A DNA stretch of 64,000 nucleotides from Oceanobacillus sp. FSL K6-2867 (GTDB taxonomy: Bacteria; Bacillota; Bacilli; Bacillales; Amphibacillaceae): NCBI RefSeq assembly GCF_037963145.1, contig NZ_CP150144.1:992001-1056000 (forward strand), given 5' to 3'. Of the stretch, positions 18,386 through 26,899 are shown piece after piece (position 1 is the first letter of the stretch; each line of letters begins with the position of its first letter). Both the position numbers and the translations under genes were made by a program. The notes under the pieces were generated by a model. That model had not been told where the DNA came from and did not search any database. It saw only the letters and a program-made list of their open reading frames with translations.

Positions 18386-18415
18386 ATCCCGGCTGACAGC
18401 CGGGATTTACTCTTT
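18377..18415. terminator. Perfect 18-bp bidirectional terminator containing both stop codons
   Basis: AAAGAGTAAATCCCGGCT (18377-18394) and AGCCGGGATTTACTCTTT (18398-18415) form a perfect stem with a 3-base loop. The stop codon of the flavoprotein gene is inside the left arm and that of the convergent gene begins at the right edge. Confidence 0.9.
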
Positions 18416-19086
18416 TAAATATTGTCTTCAAATTGGTATATAAGTTCGAAGCTCGCTTCATCCAATAACTCTGCAACATGGACACGCAAACCGTGACCGA
18501 AGATGACCTCATCCTCTGTCATCGCAACAATCATTGCTTTCGTATTATTGCGGGTATCAATATAAATATCTCCAACAGCAGGCTTTAATGTTTCATCATT
18601 TTCAGCAAGATAGCTTATCGACTCATCTTTCAGCTGCTGTTCTTCAGGCACAAGGTTTTTATCATAATATGCGATTTCTTGACTTGCATCCTGGCGGCCA
18701 GGAACCATGACAACATATTCATGATGCTTCACACCATTATCACGTGTTGTATTCACATTTCCGTTCTCAACACTTTCCACTTTTTCTATTTCATTCAATG
18801 AATAATGATCTAAAAAGTCTGGTGCAGGTTTAACGATTAAAATATAATCGCCTGGCTCTGGCTTCGCATATTGATCGATTGTGTAACGTTTGCCATAAAA
18901 GATAAATGTATCATTATGCTTCGGTCTATAGTAATCAATCTCACTTGCCTTTGTTAAAATCTGTTTCATATCCTTTAATCGATACAAGTGTACAGATTGT
19001 TTAAACATCGGCTTTACTGAATACACTTTATGGAGCTCGTTTTGATAAAACACAAACTGGCCTTTTCTTACTTGATAAAGCTTCAT
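18415..19086 (-). CDS. Uncharacterised 223-residue protein
   Basis: I do not recognise a named family. There is no signal peptide, membrane helix or cysteine. The sequence is rich in charged residues and short beta strands. Three segments look like related small beta modules: KGQFVFYQNELHKVYSV near the start, NDTFIFYGKRYTIDQY near residue 60, and VGDIYIDTRNNTKAMIVAM near 170. Each has the turn-strand pattern of SH3-like barrels, which is inference. The start has AGGAGGG. It stands alone between two terminators, convergent with the flavoprotein gene. Confidence 0.75.
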   Translation of the reverse strand: MKLYQVRKGQFVFYQNELHKVYSVKPMFKQSVHLYRLKDMKQILTKASEIDYYRPKHNDTFIFYGKRYTIDQYAKPEPGDYILIVKPAPDFLDHYSLNEIEKVESVENGNVNTTRDNGVKHHEYVVMVPGRQDASQEIAYYDKNLVPEEQQLKDESISYLAENDETLKPAVGDIYIDTRNNTKAMIVAMTEDEVIFGHGLRVHVAELLDEASFELIYQFEDNI

Positions 19087-19349
19087 TCCGTTCCCTCCTA
19101 ATTAAAACATTATTTTCATTATAACTAGTTTCTATCATAAAGTGAATCTTCATTCTATGTATTTCACATGATGATTTTTACCCAGCTTATTTTCACTAAC
19201 ATAGATAACATAGCTTGTGATTATTTTCCCTTATGCAGTCCATTTTTAAACATCTATTTTGACTGTTTGATTTTATTCTTATTTTTTATGAAACAAATCT
19301 TCTCCCTAATTCGTATAACCAATTAGAAACTAACATAGGAGATGTATTT

Positions 19350-21068
19350 ATGACAGGAATATTAACAACTACGGTTCTTACTTTCATTCTTTATATCATA
19401 ATTGCTGTTTACTTTATGATTAAAAATCAAAAGCAGCAGAAAAGGACAGCAAAAGCTGCTGGGATTACTTTTATCAGCCTTTTCATTATTACAGCAATCA
19501 TTGTCTATATTTTCATGCCTGCCATTACCATTCCAAATATGACAATTGCAAACCTGATTGTCGCTTTCATTGGAACACTCGGTTTATATGGATTGACAAT
19601 GAGCAAACCATTTTCAAAAGCAAGTCGCCCAATTGATGTGGTATCATCTGGAATTATTGTATTAGCAGTTATTGCAGTTCCGGCATTTTTTATCCTTGGC
19701 ATTTCTGTTTTGGATAATAGCTATGAGTCCATTAAGAAAGAAGAAATGGAAGAAGCAAAACCACTCGATAAAGATGCAACACCAATTGTTGTATCACCAG
19801 AATCTGCACGCAACAAGGTACAAAAAGCAATGAGCGTTGTTCCAAACACACAGTTTTATGATTTAGGCAAATTACAAGTACAGATGGTAAACGACGATAT
19901 CGTGTTCATTGCCCCAGTTGAATTTAGCGGTTTCTGGCGTTATTTCCGCGGTAAAGAAACAGAAGGTTATTTTACCATATCTGCGACAGATATCAATGCC
20001 CAGCCGAAATTTATCGAAAGTAAAATGAAATATACGAATTCGAGTTACTTCCAGCATAATATCCAGCGAACCATTTATGGAGCATACCCAAATTACATTC
20101 AAAGCGGCAATGCCCAAATCGAGGTAGATGAAGCAGGAAAGCCATGGTATGTTCAAACATTATATAAACCAATCAAATTCACAAATAAACCAAACATGTC
20201 CGAGCTGCATGTCGCAGTGGTTGACCCGGTAACGAGTGATGTATCGCTATACACGACAACAGATGCACCTGATTTTATTGATGGTTCCATCAGTTCCGAA
20301 ATGGCTTCCGACCAAAATGATTACTTCGGGAAATATGTTCACGGCTGGCTGAACTCTATTTTTGGAAAACGAGATGTAAAAATACCAAATGAATCTGGTA
20401 CGGAAAGTAATGTAACACCAATTTTTGATGAACAAGGAAACATGCATTATTTTACAGATATGTCCTCTCCTAAGGAGAATATTGATTCTGCTTTAGGCTA
20501 CACATTGATCAATGCTCGCACAGGTGAATTAGTGTATTATAATGGCGCGAAAAATAACGGAATTATGGATAGTAAAGGTGCTAGAGAAATTGTTGATAAA
20601 GAATTCCCAGAGAAAAACTGGAAAGGTTCCATGCCGATTTTATATAATATCGACGGAAACCCAACTTGGGTAGTCAATGTACTGGACCCGAATGGTTTGT
20701 TTAAACAATATGCCTATATTAAAGCTGCAGATTCCGATTTTGTTGTTTTTGGGGATACTGCAAAACAGACTCTGGATGCTTATCGGATTGCGCTTGCACA
20801 AGACCCTAGTAATGTAGAATCCACCGGTGAATCTGCCGGGCTTGAAAGCGTCAGCGGGGAAATTGAACGTGTTGTGATTACTACCCAATCAACTGGACAA
20901 TTGATTCAATTTTTATTAACGGATGACAAAACTATTTACACAATGAGCTCGACCAAGGCTCCTTTGGCAGTCTTTTTACAGCAAGGTGATCTTGTAGAGT
21001 TAAAAGCAAATAAATTGGATAACGGTACTGCCATCGTCGAAGCTATTGAAATCGATGGCCTGCAATAG
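19350..21068 (+). CDS. Membrane protein with a large extracytoplasmic domain, unknown function
   Basis: A 572-residue protein. Four hydrophobic helices occupy about the first 125 residues (starting near 5, 38, 64 and 96). A soluble region of about 440 residues follows and presumably lies outside the membrane. It contains repeated PepSY-like blocks such as TGELVYYNGAKNNG and GREIVDKEFPEKNWKG-type segments, and ends in a small barrel-like module (SGEIERVVITTQSTGQLIQFLL). I do not know its function. A start with AGGAGAT and a strong terminator behind it mark it as a real single-gene unit. Confidence 0.8.
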   Translation: MTGILTTTVLTFILYIIIAVYFMIKNQKQQKRTAKAAGITFISLFIITAIIVYIFMPAITIPNMTIANLIVAFIGTLGLYGLTMSKPFSKASRPIDVVSSGIIVLAVIAVPAFFILGISVLDNSYESIKKEEMEEAKPLDKDATPIVVSPESARNKVQKAMSVVPNTQFYDLGKLQVQMVNDDIVFIAPVEFSGFWRYFRGKETEGYFTISATDINAQPKFIESKMKYTNSSYFQHNIQRTIYGAYPNYIQSGNAQIEVDEAGKPWYVQTLYKPIKFTNKPNMSELHVAVVDPVTSDVSLYTTTDAPDFIDGSISSEMASDQNDYFGKYVHGWLNSIFGKRDVKIPNESGTESNVTPIFDEQGNMHYFTDMSSPKENIDSALGYTLINARTGELVYYNGAKNNGIMDSKGAREIVDKEFPEKNWKGSMPILYNIDGNPTWVVNVLDPNGLFKQYAYIKAADSDFVVFGDTAKQTLDAYRIALAQDPSNVESTGESAGLESVSGEIERVVITTQSTGQLIQFLLTDDKTIYTMSSTKAPLAVFLQQGDLVELKANKLDNGTAIVEAIEIDGLQ

Positions 21069-21070
21069 AC

Positions 21071-21113
21071 AAACAGGGTGACCCGGCTTTTTCCGGGTAC
21101 ACCCTGTTTTTTT
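21071..21113. terminator. Bidirectional terminator
   Basis: AAACAGGGTG (21071-21080) pairs with CACCCTGTTT (21100-21109), with an inner CCGG/CCGG stem and a T-run after it. It separates the membrane-protein gene from the convergent ABC-F gene. Confidence 0.85.
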
Positions 21114-21129
21114 CATATATTTCTTGAAC

Positions 21130-23007
21130 TTATTGATTCTCCATTTCTTCAATTAACATGGAAAGCTCTTCCCAGCGTTCCAGTTTCTTTTCCAGTGCTG
21201 CTTCTGTTTCTTGCTGCTCTCCATACAGCTTCTGTACCTGTTCCGAATCACTTCCGGCATCAATAATAGCTTGCTGCAATGCTTCTGCCTTTTCTTCCAG
21301 CTCCATGATCTGATCTTCAATTTGCTCCCATTCCCGTTGATCATTATAGGAAAGCTTTTTCTTTTGCTTTTTCGGTTTTTCAATTGTTTTTTCAGCCTTA
21401 TGCGGTGTGCTTGTCTCCAATTGACGTTGTTCTAAATAGGCACTGTAATTCCCTTGAAAAAGTTCTGTCCTTCCCTGCCCTGTAAAGACAAGCAGTCGTT
21501 CGGTAACACGATCCAAAAAATAGCGATCATGGGATACGGTAATGACGACACCAGGAAAATGATCTAAGTATTCTTCCAAAACACTAAGTGTCTGTGTATC
21601 TAAATCATTTGTCGGCTCGTCTAAAAAGAGTACATTCGGCTCTGTCATAAGCACTTTCAATAAATAAAGTCTGCGTTTTTCCCCACCAGATAATTTCCGA
21701 ATGTAATTGTACTGCTCTGCCCGGGAAAATAAGAAGCGTTCCAGCATTTGCTCAGCTGTTATTATTTGGCCGTCCTTTGTATGAATGACTTCTGCAATCT
21801 CTTTAATGTAATCAATCATTCTTTGGTTTCCATCCAGTTCCTCATCCCCCTGCGTATAGTAGCCAATTTTAACGGTCTCGCCTATTTCAATTTCACCTTC
21901 ATCCGGCTCGACTCGATTTGCCATTATATTGAGCAATGTAGACTTTCCAGAACCATTTGCACCGATAATACCGAGACGCTCCCCTGGCACTACGAGATAG
22001 CTGAAATCACGCAAAAGTGTTTTACCATCATAGGCCTTCCCAATAGATTTCAGCTCGATTACCTTTTTACCTAATCTCGAAGAACCTACTTGAAACGCTA
22101 AATGATCCTTTTTCGTATCAAACGTTTCCTTTTTCATTTCTTCGACCCTTTCGGTTCGTGCCTTTTGTTTCGTTGACCTTGCCTTCGCTCCCCGTTTTAG
22201 CCATTCTAATTCGCGTCGCAATGTATTCTGATGCTTCTGCTCATTGCTTATTTCAAGTGCTTCTCGCTCCGCTTTTTTCCCCAGAAACATTTCATAGTTT
22301 CCTTCGTATATATACAAATTCCCTTTATCCAGCTCATAAATCCGATTTGTTACCCGATTTAGGAAATATCGATCATGCGTTACAAGGAGCAAGGAGCCTT
22401 TATAGGATTGCAAATACTTTTCAAGCCATTCTACCGTTTCATTATCCAAATGGTTAGTTGGCTCATCAAGTATTAATAAGTCAGCCGGCTGAATAAGTGC
22501 CTTTGCAATAGCAACACGCTTTTGTTGTCCACCCGAAAGCTCGGTTACTTTTTTGCCAAAATCCGTTATTCCAAGCTTCGTTAATATTGTTTTAGCTGCC
22601 GTGTTCGCTTCCCATGCTTCTGCTTCATCCATTTTCTGCTGCATCCTTAGCAATTCCTGTTGATAGCTGTTATTATCCGCATCTTTCTGCAGCTTCATTA
22701 ATGCTGCTTCATATGCACGCATCAGCTTCATAATAGAAGACCCACCATAATATATCTGCTCTATCACGGTCAAATTTGGATCAAGGATTGGATCCTGCGC
22801 TAAGTACTCAATCCTGTAATCTTTTGCATGTTTCAAATTCCCTTTTTCCGGAGATTCTATCCCAGCAATCACTTTCAAAAAGCTTGATTTTCCTGTTCCA
22901 TTGACACCAATCAATCCAATTCGCTCATTATCAGCAATTGTACAGCTGATGTCATCAAAAAGAACTTTATCACCATAAGATTTATGTAAATTTTCTATAA
23001 TAAGCAT
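21130..23007 (-). CDS. ABC-F family ATPase, Uup/YfmR type
   Basis: A 625-residue cytoplasmic protein with two ABC ATPase domains and no membrane segment. Walker A motifs are GVNGTGKSS (about residue 34) and GANGSGKST (second half). Signature motifs are LSGGQQKR and LSGGEKRR, and Walker B with switch is LILDEPTNHLD and LFLDEPTNDLD. The linker between domains is short and basic (GAKARSTKQKARTER), and the last 85 residues form a coiled coil, as in Uup and YfmR. These proteins bind the ribosome and relieve translational stalling. The gene is single, with AGGAAGG before its ATG. Confidence 0.9.
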   Translation of the reverse strand: MLIIENLHKSYGDKVLFDDISCTIADNERIGLIGVNGTGKSSFLKVIAGIESPEKGNLKHAKDYRIEYLAQDPILDPNLTVIEQIYYGGSSIMKLMRAYEAALMKLQKDADNNSYQQELLRMQQKMDEAEAWEANTAAKTILTKLGITDFGKKVTELSGGQQKRVAIAKALIQPADLLILDEPTNHLDNETVEWLEKYLQSYKGSLLLVTHDRYFLNRVTNRIYELDKGNLYIYEGNYEMFLGKKAEREALEISNEQKHQNTLRRELEWLKRGAKARSTKQKARTERVEEMKKETFDTKKDHLAFQVGSSRLGKKVIELKSIGKAYDGKTLLRDFSYLVVPGERLGIIGANGSGKSTLLNIMANRVEPDEGEIEIGETVKIGYYTQGDEELDGNQRMIDYIKEIAEVIHTKDGQIITAEQMLERFLFSRAEQYNYIRKLSGGEKRRLYLLKVLMTEPNVLFLDEPTNDLDTQTLSVLEEYLDHFPGVVITVSHDRYFLDRVTERLLVFTGQGRTELFQGNYSAYLEQRQLETSTPHKAEKTIEKPKKQKKKLSYNDQREWEQIEDQIMELEEKAEALQQAIIDAGSDSEQVQKLYGEQQETEAALEKKLERWEELSMLIEEMENQ

Positions 23008-23059
23008 TATTTAACCTTCCTCACGCTTTTTTCAATTATAACTCGCGTTATGTTACATG

Positions 23060-23242
23060 TTATTTTCTTTTCCGTATCAACTGCTTTATCCATGCTTTCA
23101 CAATAATAACGATTAAAAATAAAAGCCATGATGTGACTAAATAAAAAATAAGCTTTGCCCCTTCATTCATTTCCGAAAAGAAGGTGGCCATCCCTATCCA
23201 GATGGCGCCAATCATCACGAGCTGTCCAAGTAATAGTTTAAT
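23060..23242 (-). CDS. Small two-helix membrane protein, possible ATT start
   Basis: A frame of about 60 codons encodes a protein with two hydrophobic stretches (KLLLGQLVMIGAIWIGMATFF and a second near residues 32-50) and a basic tail WIKQLIRKRK. GGGGGAG at 23249-23255 is a good ribosome binding site, but the codons at the right distance are ATT repeats (ATT at 23242). The first ordinary starts, GTG and ATG at 23218 and 23215, have no clear site and would remove part of the first helix. Either a rare ATT start is used or the protein is 51 residues. The function is unknown. Confidence 0.4.
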   Translation of the reverse strand: MKLLLGQLVMIGAIWIGMATFFSEMNEGAKLIFYLVTSWLLFLIVIIVKAWIKQLIRKRK

Positions 23243-23358
23243 AATAATCTCCCCCGAATTTCTTTACTAGCCTATATAATAGTTTAGCGTACTGGCGCTT
23301 AATTTTCCATTTAATCTAAATAAAATAGGAAAGGAAATTGGGTTTTACACCAATTTCC

Positions 23359-23856
23359 TCATTCCATTTTTTCATATTCAGTAACCATCTGTTCATAATC
23401 CATAGCTCCATATATACGTTGCCTGATAATTCCGCCCGAATCAATCAGATAGGTTGTAGGGATTGGGCTTATTCTGTATAACTGCGATACCTGTCCTTCC
23501 TCATCCATTAGAATCGGAAATGTTAGTCCATATGTCGCAATGAATTCATCGACTGTCTTTTGATTCATTTCCATATTTGTTATATTAACAGCAAGTACTA
23601 TGACATCTTTGTCCTTATAAAACCGGTCGATATCAGGCATTTCCTCACGGCATGGAGGACACCAGGTCGCCCAGAAATTAAGCAGTACACGTTTTCCTTT
23701 AAAGTCAGATAGTTGAACCATCTCACCATCATTTGTCATCAATTTAAAGTCAGGTGCCTTCTGACCAGATTCTGTCCCAACATTATCGGCTGCAGCCAAC
23801 CCTGCAATTGAAAAAAAAACCCCAATAGACAGCAGTGCCGAAATGATTCTTTTCAT
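23359..23856 (-). CDS. TlpA/ResA-like extracytoplasmic thioredoxin
   Basis: A 165-residue thiol-disulfide oxidoreductase. Residues 1-23 are a signal peptide or membrane anchor. The thioredoxin-like domain begins at APDFKLMTNDGEMVQLSDFKGK and carries the redox pair Cys66-Pro-Pro-Cys69 in FWATWCPPCREEMP. PIPTTYLID is the cis-proline loop. Relatives reduce cytochrome c haem sites or spore proteins outside the membrane. Nothing here fixes the target, since no ccm/res genes are near. GGTGGT precedes the ATG. Confidence 0.88.
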   Translation of the reverse strand: MKRIISALLSIGVFFSIAGLAAADNVGTESGQKAPDFKLMTNDGEMVQLSDFKGKRVLLNFWATWCPPCREEMPDIDRFYKDKDVIVLAVNITNMEMNQKTVDEFIATYGLTFPILMDEEGQVSQLYRISPIPTTYLIDSGGIIRQRIYGAMDYEQMVTEYEKME

Positions 23857-24005
23857 CTTTTTACCACCACCTATAAATAGTCAACTTAGCTTTCCTCTGT
23901 TAGCTATTTTACATGCATACTTATCGATAATTTTCATTGATTTGATATATAATACATTTATAGTAATGAATACGAAACGTGTTATTTTAGGGAAGGGGAG
24001 AACAC

Positions 24006-24992
24006 ATGGAGCTGCAAAAAGGAAAATCAAATTGTATTACAGACGTAGAAGGTGTTAAAGTCGGACATGTAACACTTTACGAAAAAATTAATGATCAGGA
24101 TACGATATGCACTGGAGTGACAGCTATTCTCCCGCATTCAGGCAATTTATTTCAGAAAAAAACACATGCTGCAAATGCAGTGATTAATGGTTTCGGAAAA
24201 ACAACTGGCCTCACGCAACTTGATGAGCTTGGTTTACTGGAATCACCCATCATGCTAACCAATACCCTCAGTGTTGGTGCCGTCATGCAAGGAACCTTGC
24301 AATATATGCTTGAGCAAAACGAAGATATTGGTGTAAGCACCGGGACAATTAACCTTGTTGTCGGCGAATGTAATGATGGTTACTTGAATTCCATTCGGCT
24401 GCAAGCAGTAAAAGCCGAACATGCCATCGAAGCCATTAAAAAGGCGAGCACAGAACCTGTACAAGAAGGTGCTGTTGGCGCTGGTAAAGGCATGGCATGC
24501 TTTGAATATAAAGGCGGAATCGGTACCGCTTCTCGTATCATTTCAGCAGATGATGTCCATTACACCATCGGTTGTCTAGTATTAAGTAATTTCGGCAAGC
24601 GGGAGCAAGCACTGTTTGCAAATTGGAATAAAGCCAATCTGGATACTCCTGACGGCTCCATTATGATTATAATTGCCACAGATGCACCACTTTATGATCG
24701 ACAATTAAAGCGTCTAGCCAGCCGTTCAGCAATTGGACTTGGCCGAACTGGCAGCACCATTGACCATGGAAGCGGCGATATCGCCATTGCTTTTTCCACG
24801 GCAGCAACATATGAACACAACTCAAATCATACTACTGAATCAATGTCCTTTATTCGCGATGACCATCCAGTAATGGGACAGCTTTTCCAAGGAGTTATCG
24901 AGGCAACAGAAGAAGCAATTATAAGATCTCTAAAACACGCGGAAACCACTGTGGGGAGAAGAGGCAGGAAACTCAAAAAAGCACCATTGTAG
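24006..24992 (+). CDS. P1 family peptidase (DmpA-type aminopeptidase/esterase)
   Basis: A 328-residue N-terminal nucleophile hydrolase of the DmpA (S58) family. The precursor is expected to cut itself at Gly217-Ser218 in PDGSIMIIIATDAP, making Ser218 the N-terminal nucleophile. The opening ITDVEGVKVGHVTL, TGVTAILPH and NTLSVGAVMQGTL blocks are typical. Substrates in the family are N-terminal D- or small L-amino acids, amides and esters, and none can be assigned here. The ATG has AGGGGAG upstream. It is convergent with a pseudouridine synthase gene across a terminator. Confidence 0.9.
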   Translation: MELQKGKSNCITDVEGVKVGHVTLYEKINDQDTICTGVTAILPHSGNLFQKKTHAANAVINGFGKTTGLTQLDELGLLESPIMLTNTLSVGAVMQGTLQYMLEQNEDIGVSTGTINLVVGECNDGYLNSIRLQAVKAEHAIEAIKKASTEPVQEGAVGAGKGMACFEYKGGIGTASRIISADDVHYTIGCLVLSNFGKREQALFANWNKANLDTPDGSIMIIIATDAPLYDRQLKRLASRSAIGLGRTGSTIDHGSGDIAIAFSTAATYEHNSNHTTESMSFIRDDHPVMGQLFQGVIEATEEAIIRSLKHAETTVGRRGRKLKKAPL

Positions 24993-24996
24993 AATT

Positions 24997-25025
24997 GGAG
25001 GAGTGCAGTTTGCTCTCCTCCTTTT
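24997..25025. terminator. Terminator after the P1 peptidase gene
   Basis: GGAGGAG (24997-25003) pairs with CTCCTCC (25015-25021), followed by TTTT on the plus strand. Confidence 0.7.
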
Positions 25026-25152
25026 ACATTGCTTAACACACTATAAAATTTGAACACATCAGTAACTTAGCTACCTTAACAGTCATATCCACAAAGCACT
25101 AAAACCGTAGCGAGATTTTCCTTATCCATATGTCGCTTCCACTTTTGTGCTT

Positions 25153-26061
25153 TTACTTCGACTTCTTCAAAAATGATTTTGGCACATCTGCTTGGAACAG
25201 GAGTAATTTTCCAGTTACTGGATGCTGAAAAGATAATACCTTCGCATGAAGTCCTAACCTTCCAATCACATTCTGTTTAGATCCATATTTTTTATCGCCA
25301 ACAATTGGGTGTCCTAGGTCCTCCATATGGACACGTATTTGATTTTTGCGCCCTGTCTCTAATTTGATCTCAAGCAGAGAAAAATCCTCATTGGATTGCA
25401 TTACTTTATAACGTGTTATCGCAAGCTGCCCATCATTTTTAATCGAACTGGAATAGACTCTATGTGCCTTGCTTTCCTTAAGCCATGATGAAATATACCC
25501 GTCCTGCTTCGTTACTTTCCCTTCAACTAACGCAACATACGTACGTTCCTTGACCACTTCTTTCCAATTATTTTGTAAGGTTTGCTTCACTTCTTTATGC
25601 TTAGCAAACAGCATCACACCGGATGTATCTTTATCTAAACGGTGCACAACAAATATTCGATTATCTGGATCTTCCTGTCTTACATATTCCATCAACTGAT
25701 AATAAGCTGTCTGTTTTTTTTCTTTTTCTGTTGCAATCGCAAGCAGTCCTGCTTCCTTATTGATAACAATAACGTCCTCATCTTCATACAGAATAGACAT
25801 ACCTATTAATACATTCTGTTTAATAGCTGCCTTATTTTTCAGTACTGTAACCTTTTGTCCAGGGTGAAGCTTATAATTGTACTTTGTTTCAATATGATCA
25901 TCAACTGTTACTTGACCACGAGCAAGTATCGATTTAACAGAATTGCGACTGCGATTTGCCATAGCTTGTATTAAAAAGATCAATAACTCACTTTCTTCTT
26001 CCACGTTAAATTGAATTGACTTAGATTGCTGTTTGTTTTTTGAATGATACTTATTAGCCAT
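25153..26061 (-). CDS. RluA-family pseudouridine synthase
   Basis: A 302-residue RNA pseudouridine synthase. Residues about 22-75 form an S4-like RNA-binding domain (SRNSVKSILARGQVTVD). The catalytic domain carries HRLDKDTSGVML with Asp143 as the catalytic residue. The length equals that of B. subtilis YhcT as I recall it, and it lacks the extra tail of RluD. The target is probably 23S rRNA or tRNA. GAGGAG precedes the ATG. A strong terminator hairpin separates it from the pair of small genes upstream. Confidence 0.9.
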   Translation of the reverse strand: MANKYHSKNKQQSKSIQFNVEEESELLIFLIQAMANRSRNSVKSILARGQVTVDDHIETKYNYKLHPGQKVTVLKNKAAIKQNVLIGMSILYEDEDVIVINKEAGLLAIATEKEKKQTAYYQLMEYVRQEDPDNRIFVVHRLDKDTSGVMLFAKHKEVKQTLQNNWKEVVKERTYVALVEGKVTKQDGYISSWLKESKAHRVYSSSIKNDGQLAITRYKVMQSNEDFSLLEIKLETGRKNQIRVHMEDLGHPIVGDKKYGSKQNVIGRLGLHAKVLSFQHPVTGKLLLFQADVPKSFLKKSK

Positions 26062-26086
26062 ATGATAAAACTCCTCTATATAAAAA

Positions 26087-26140
26087 AGTGTTAAGTATAT
26101 GCTACCCTTATTTTAATAAGTCTAGCATATACTTAACACT
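26087..26140 (-). terminator. Perfect 18-bp inverted repeat terminator
   Basis: AGTGTTAAGTATATGCTA (26087-26104) and TAGCATATACTTAACACT (26123-26140) are exact complements with an 18-base loop. On the minus strand a run of T follows, so it ends the small DNA-binding-protein operon. Confidence 0.8.
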
Positions 26141-26165
26141 AGTTAAAAATTGTCTTTTTTTAATT

Positions 26166-26396
26166 TTAATCTTCATCTTTCACATCAATATCCTCTGGTA
26201 TTGGTTCATTTAAATAATCTTGAATCATTTTTTTGTATTTTTCTACTTGCTCAAAATATGTTGTAAACTGTTCTTTATTAATCAAATACTGCTCTCCATC
26301 ATGAATTGCACGTATACGTCCTTGCATGACCAGCGCTGTGACGCTCGCGGCATTCATCGATATATACTCCGCAGTTTCTTCAATTGTGATGTACAT
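26166..26396 (-). CDS. Small helix-turn-helix protein, excisionase-like
   Basis: A 76-residue protein. Residues 1-45 (YITIEETAEYISMNAASVTALVMQGRIRAIHDGEQYLI) follow the winged-helix pattern of MerR/excisionase-family DNA-binding domains. The acidic tail (EPIPEDIDVKDED) is unusual and could be a protein-contact region. No integrase or phage gene is near, so an excision role is unlikely. A local regulator or structural protein is more probable. It starts 4 bases after the acetyltransferase stop codon and has only a weak ribosome binding site, so translational coupling is likely. Confidence 0.75.
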   Translation of the reverse strand: MYITIEETAEYISMNAASVTALVMQGRIRAIHDGEQYLINKEQFTTYFEQVEKYKKMIQDYLNEPIPEDIDVKDED

Positions 26397-26400
26397 AAAT

Positions 26401-26679
26401 TCACACGCCTAGCACATCACGAAATTCTGGAGTTTTTTCGATCTTATTTTTTGCATAGGGACATAATGGTGTTATCTTTCTATTTTTTTCACGGGCAAAT
26501 AAAACGACCTGCTCTACTAATTCTCCAGCAATACCTTGACCACGTAATTCATCTGATACATATGTATGATCAATTACAATTTTTGTGTCTCCGATTTGTA
26601 TAAACGTAATTTCTGCAAGTGGTTCTTTTATATTATCCCCTACATAAAATTTATTTTCGCCTTTATTAATAGTAGTCAT
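26401..26679 (-). CDS. Short GNAT-like N-acetyltransferase (YjdJ type)
   Basis: A 92-residue single-domain protein of the short acetyltransferase group. It has the HTYVSDELRGQGIAGELVEQVV motif that holds the acetyl-CoA pyrophosphate, and ends in CPYAKNKIEKTPEFRDVL, which includes the family cysteine. The start is the ATG at 26679 after GAGGAGG, not the in-frame codon 10 residues upstream. The substrate is unknown. It forms a two-gene operon with the downstream helix-turn-helix protein. Confidence 0.85.
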   Translation of the reverse strand: MTTINKGENKFYVGDNIKEPLAEITFIQIGDTKIVIDHTYVSDELRGQGIAGELVEQVVLFAREKNRKITPLCPYAKNKIEKTPEFRDVLGV

Positions 26680-26899
26680 TTTTATCCTCCTCAAATTTAC
26701 GTCTACCAACTTCTATTATACCTTATTTGTCAAACGATTGTGATGGAAATAATATTATCCTATTAAATCCCTTGATGGAGAAAAGAAAAAAATCCTTTAC
26801 ATTCACTTTACAATAAATTAACAATGTATTGCTATACTAAAATAGCTGCAGTACAAAAGACCTATTCATATTTGTTAAAATTAAGGAGGCATCAATTTT

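Noticed and set aside
26166..26396. Phage excisionase marking a mobile element
   Set aside because: No integrase, att repeats or phage genes nearby. The fold alone is widespread in small regulators.
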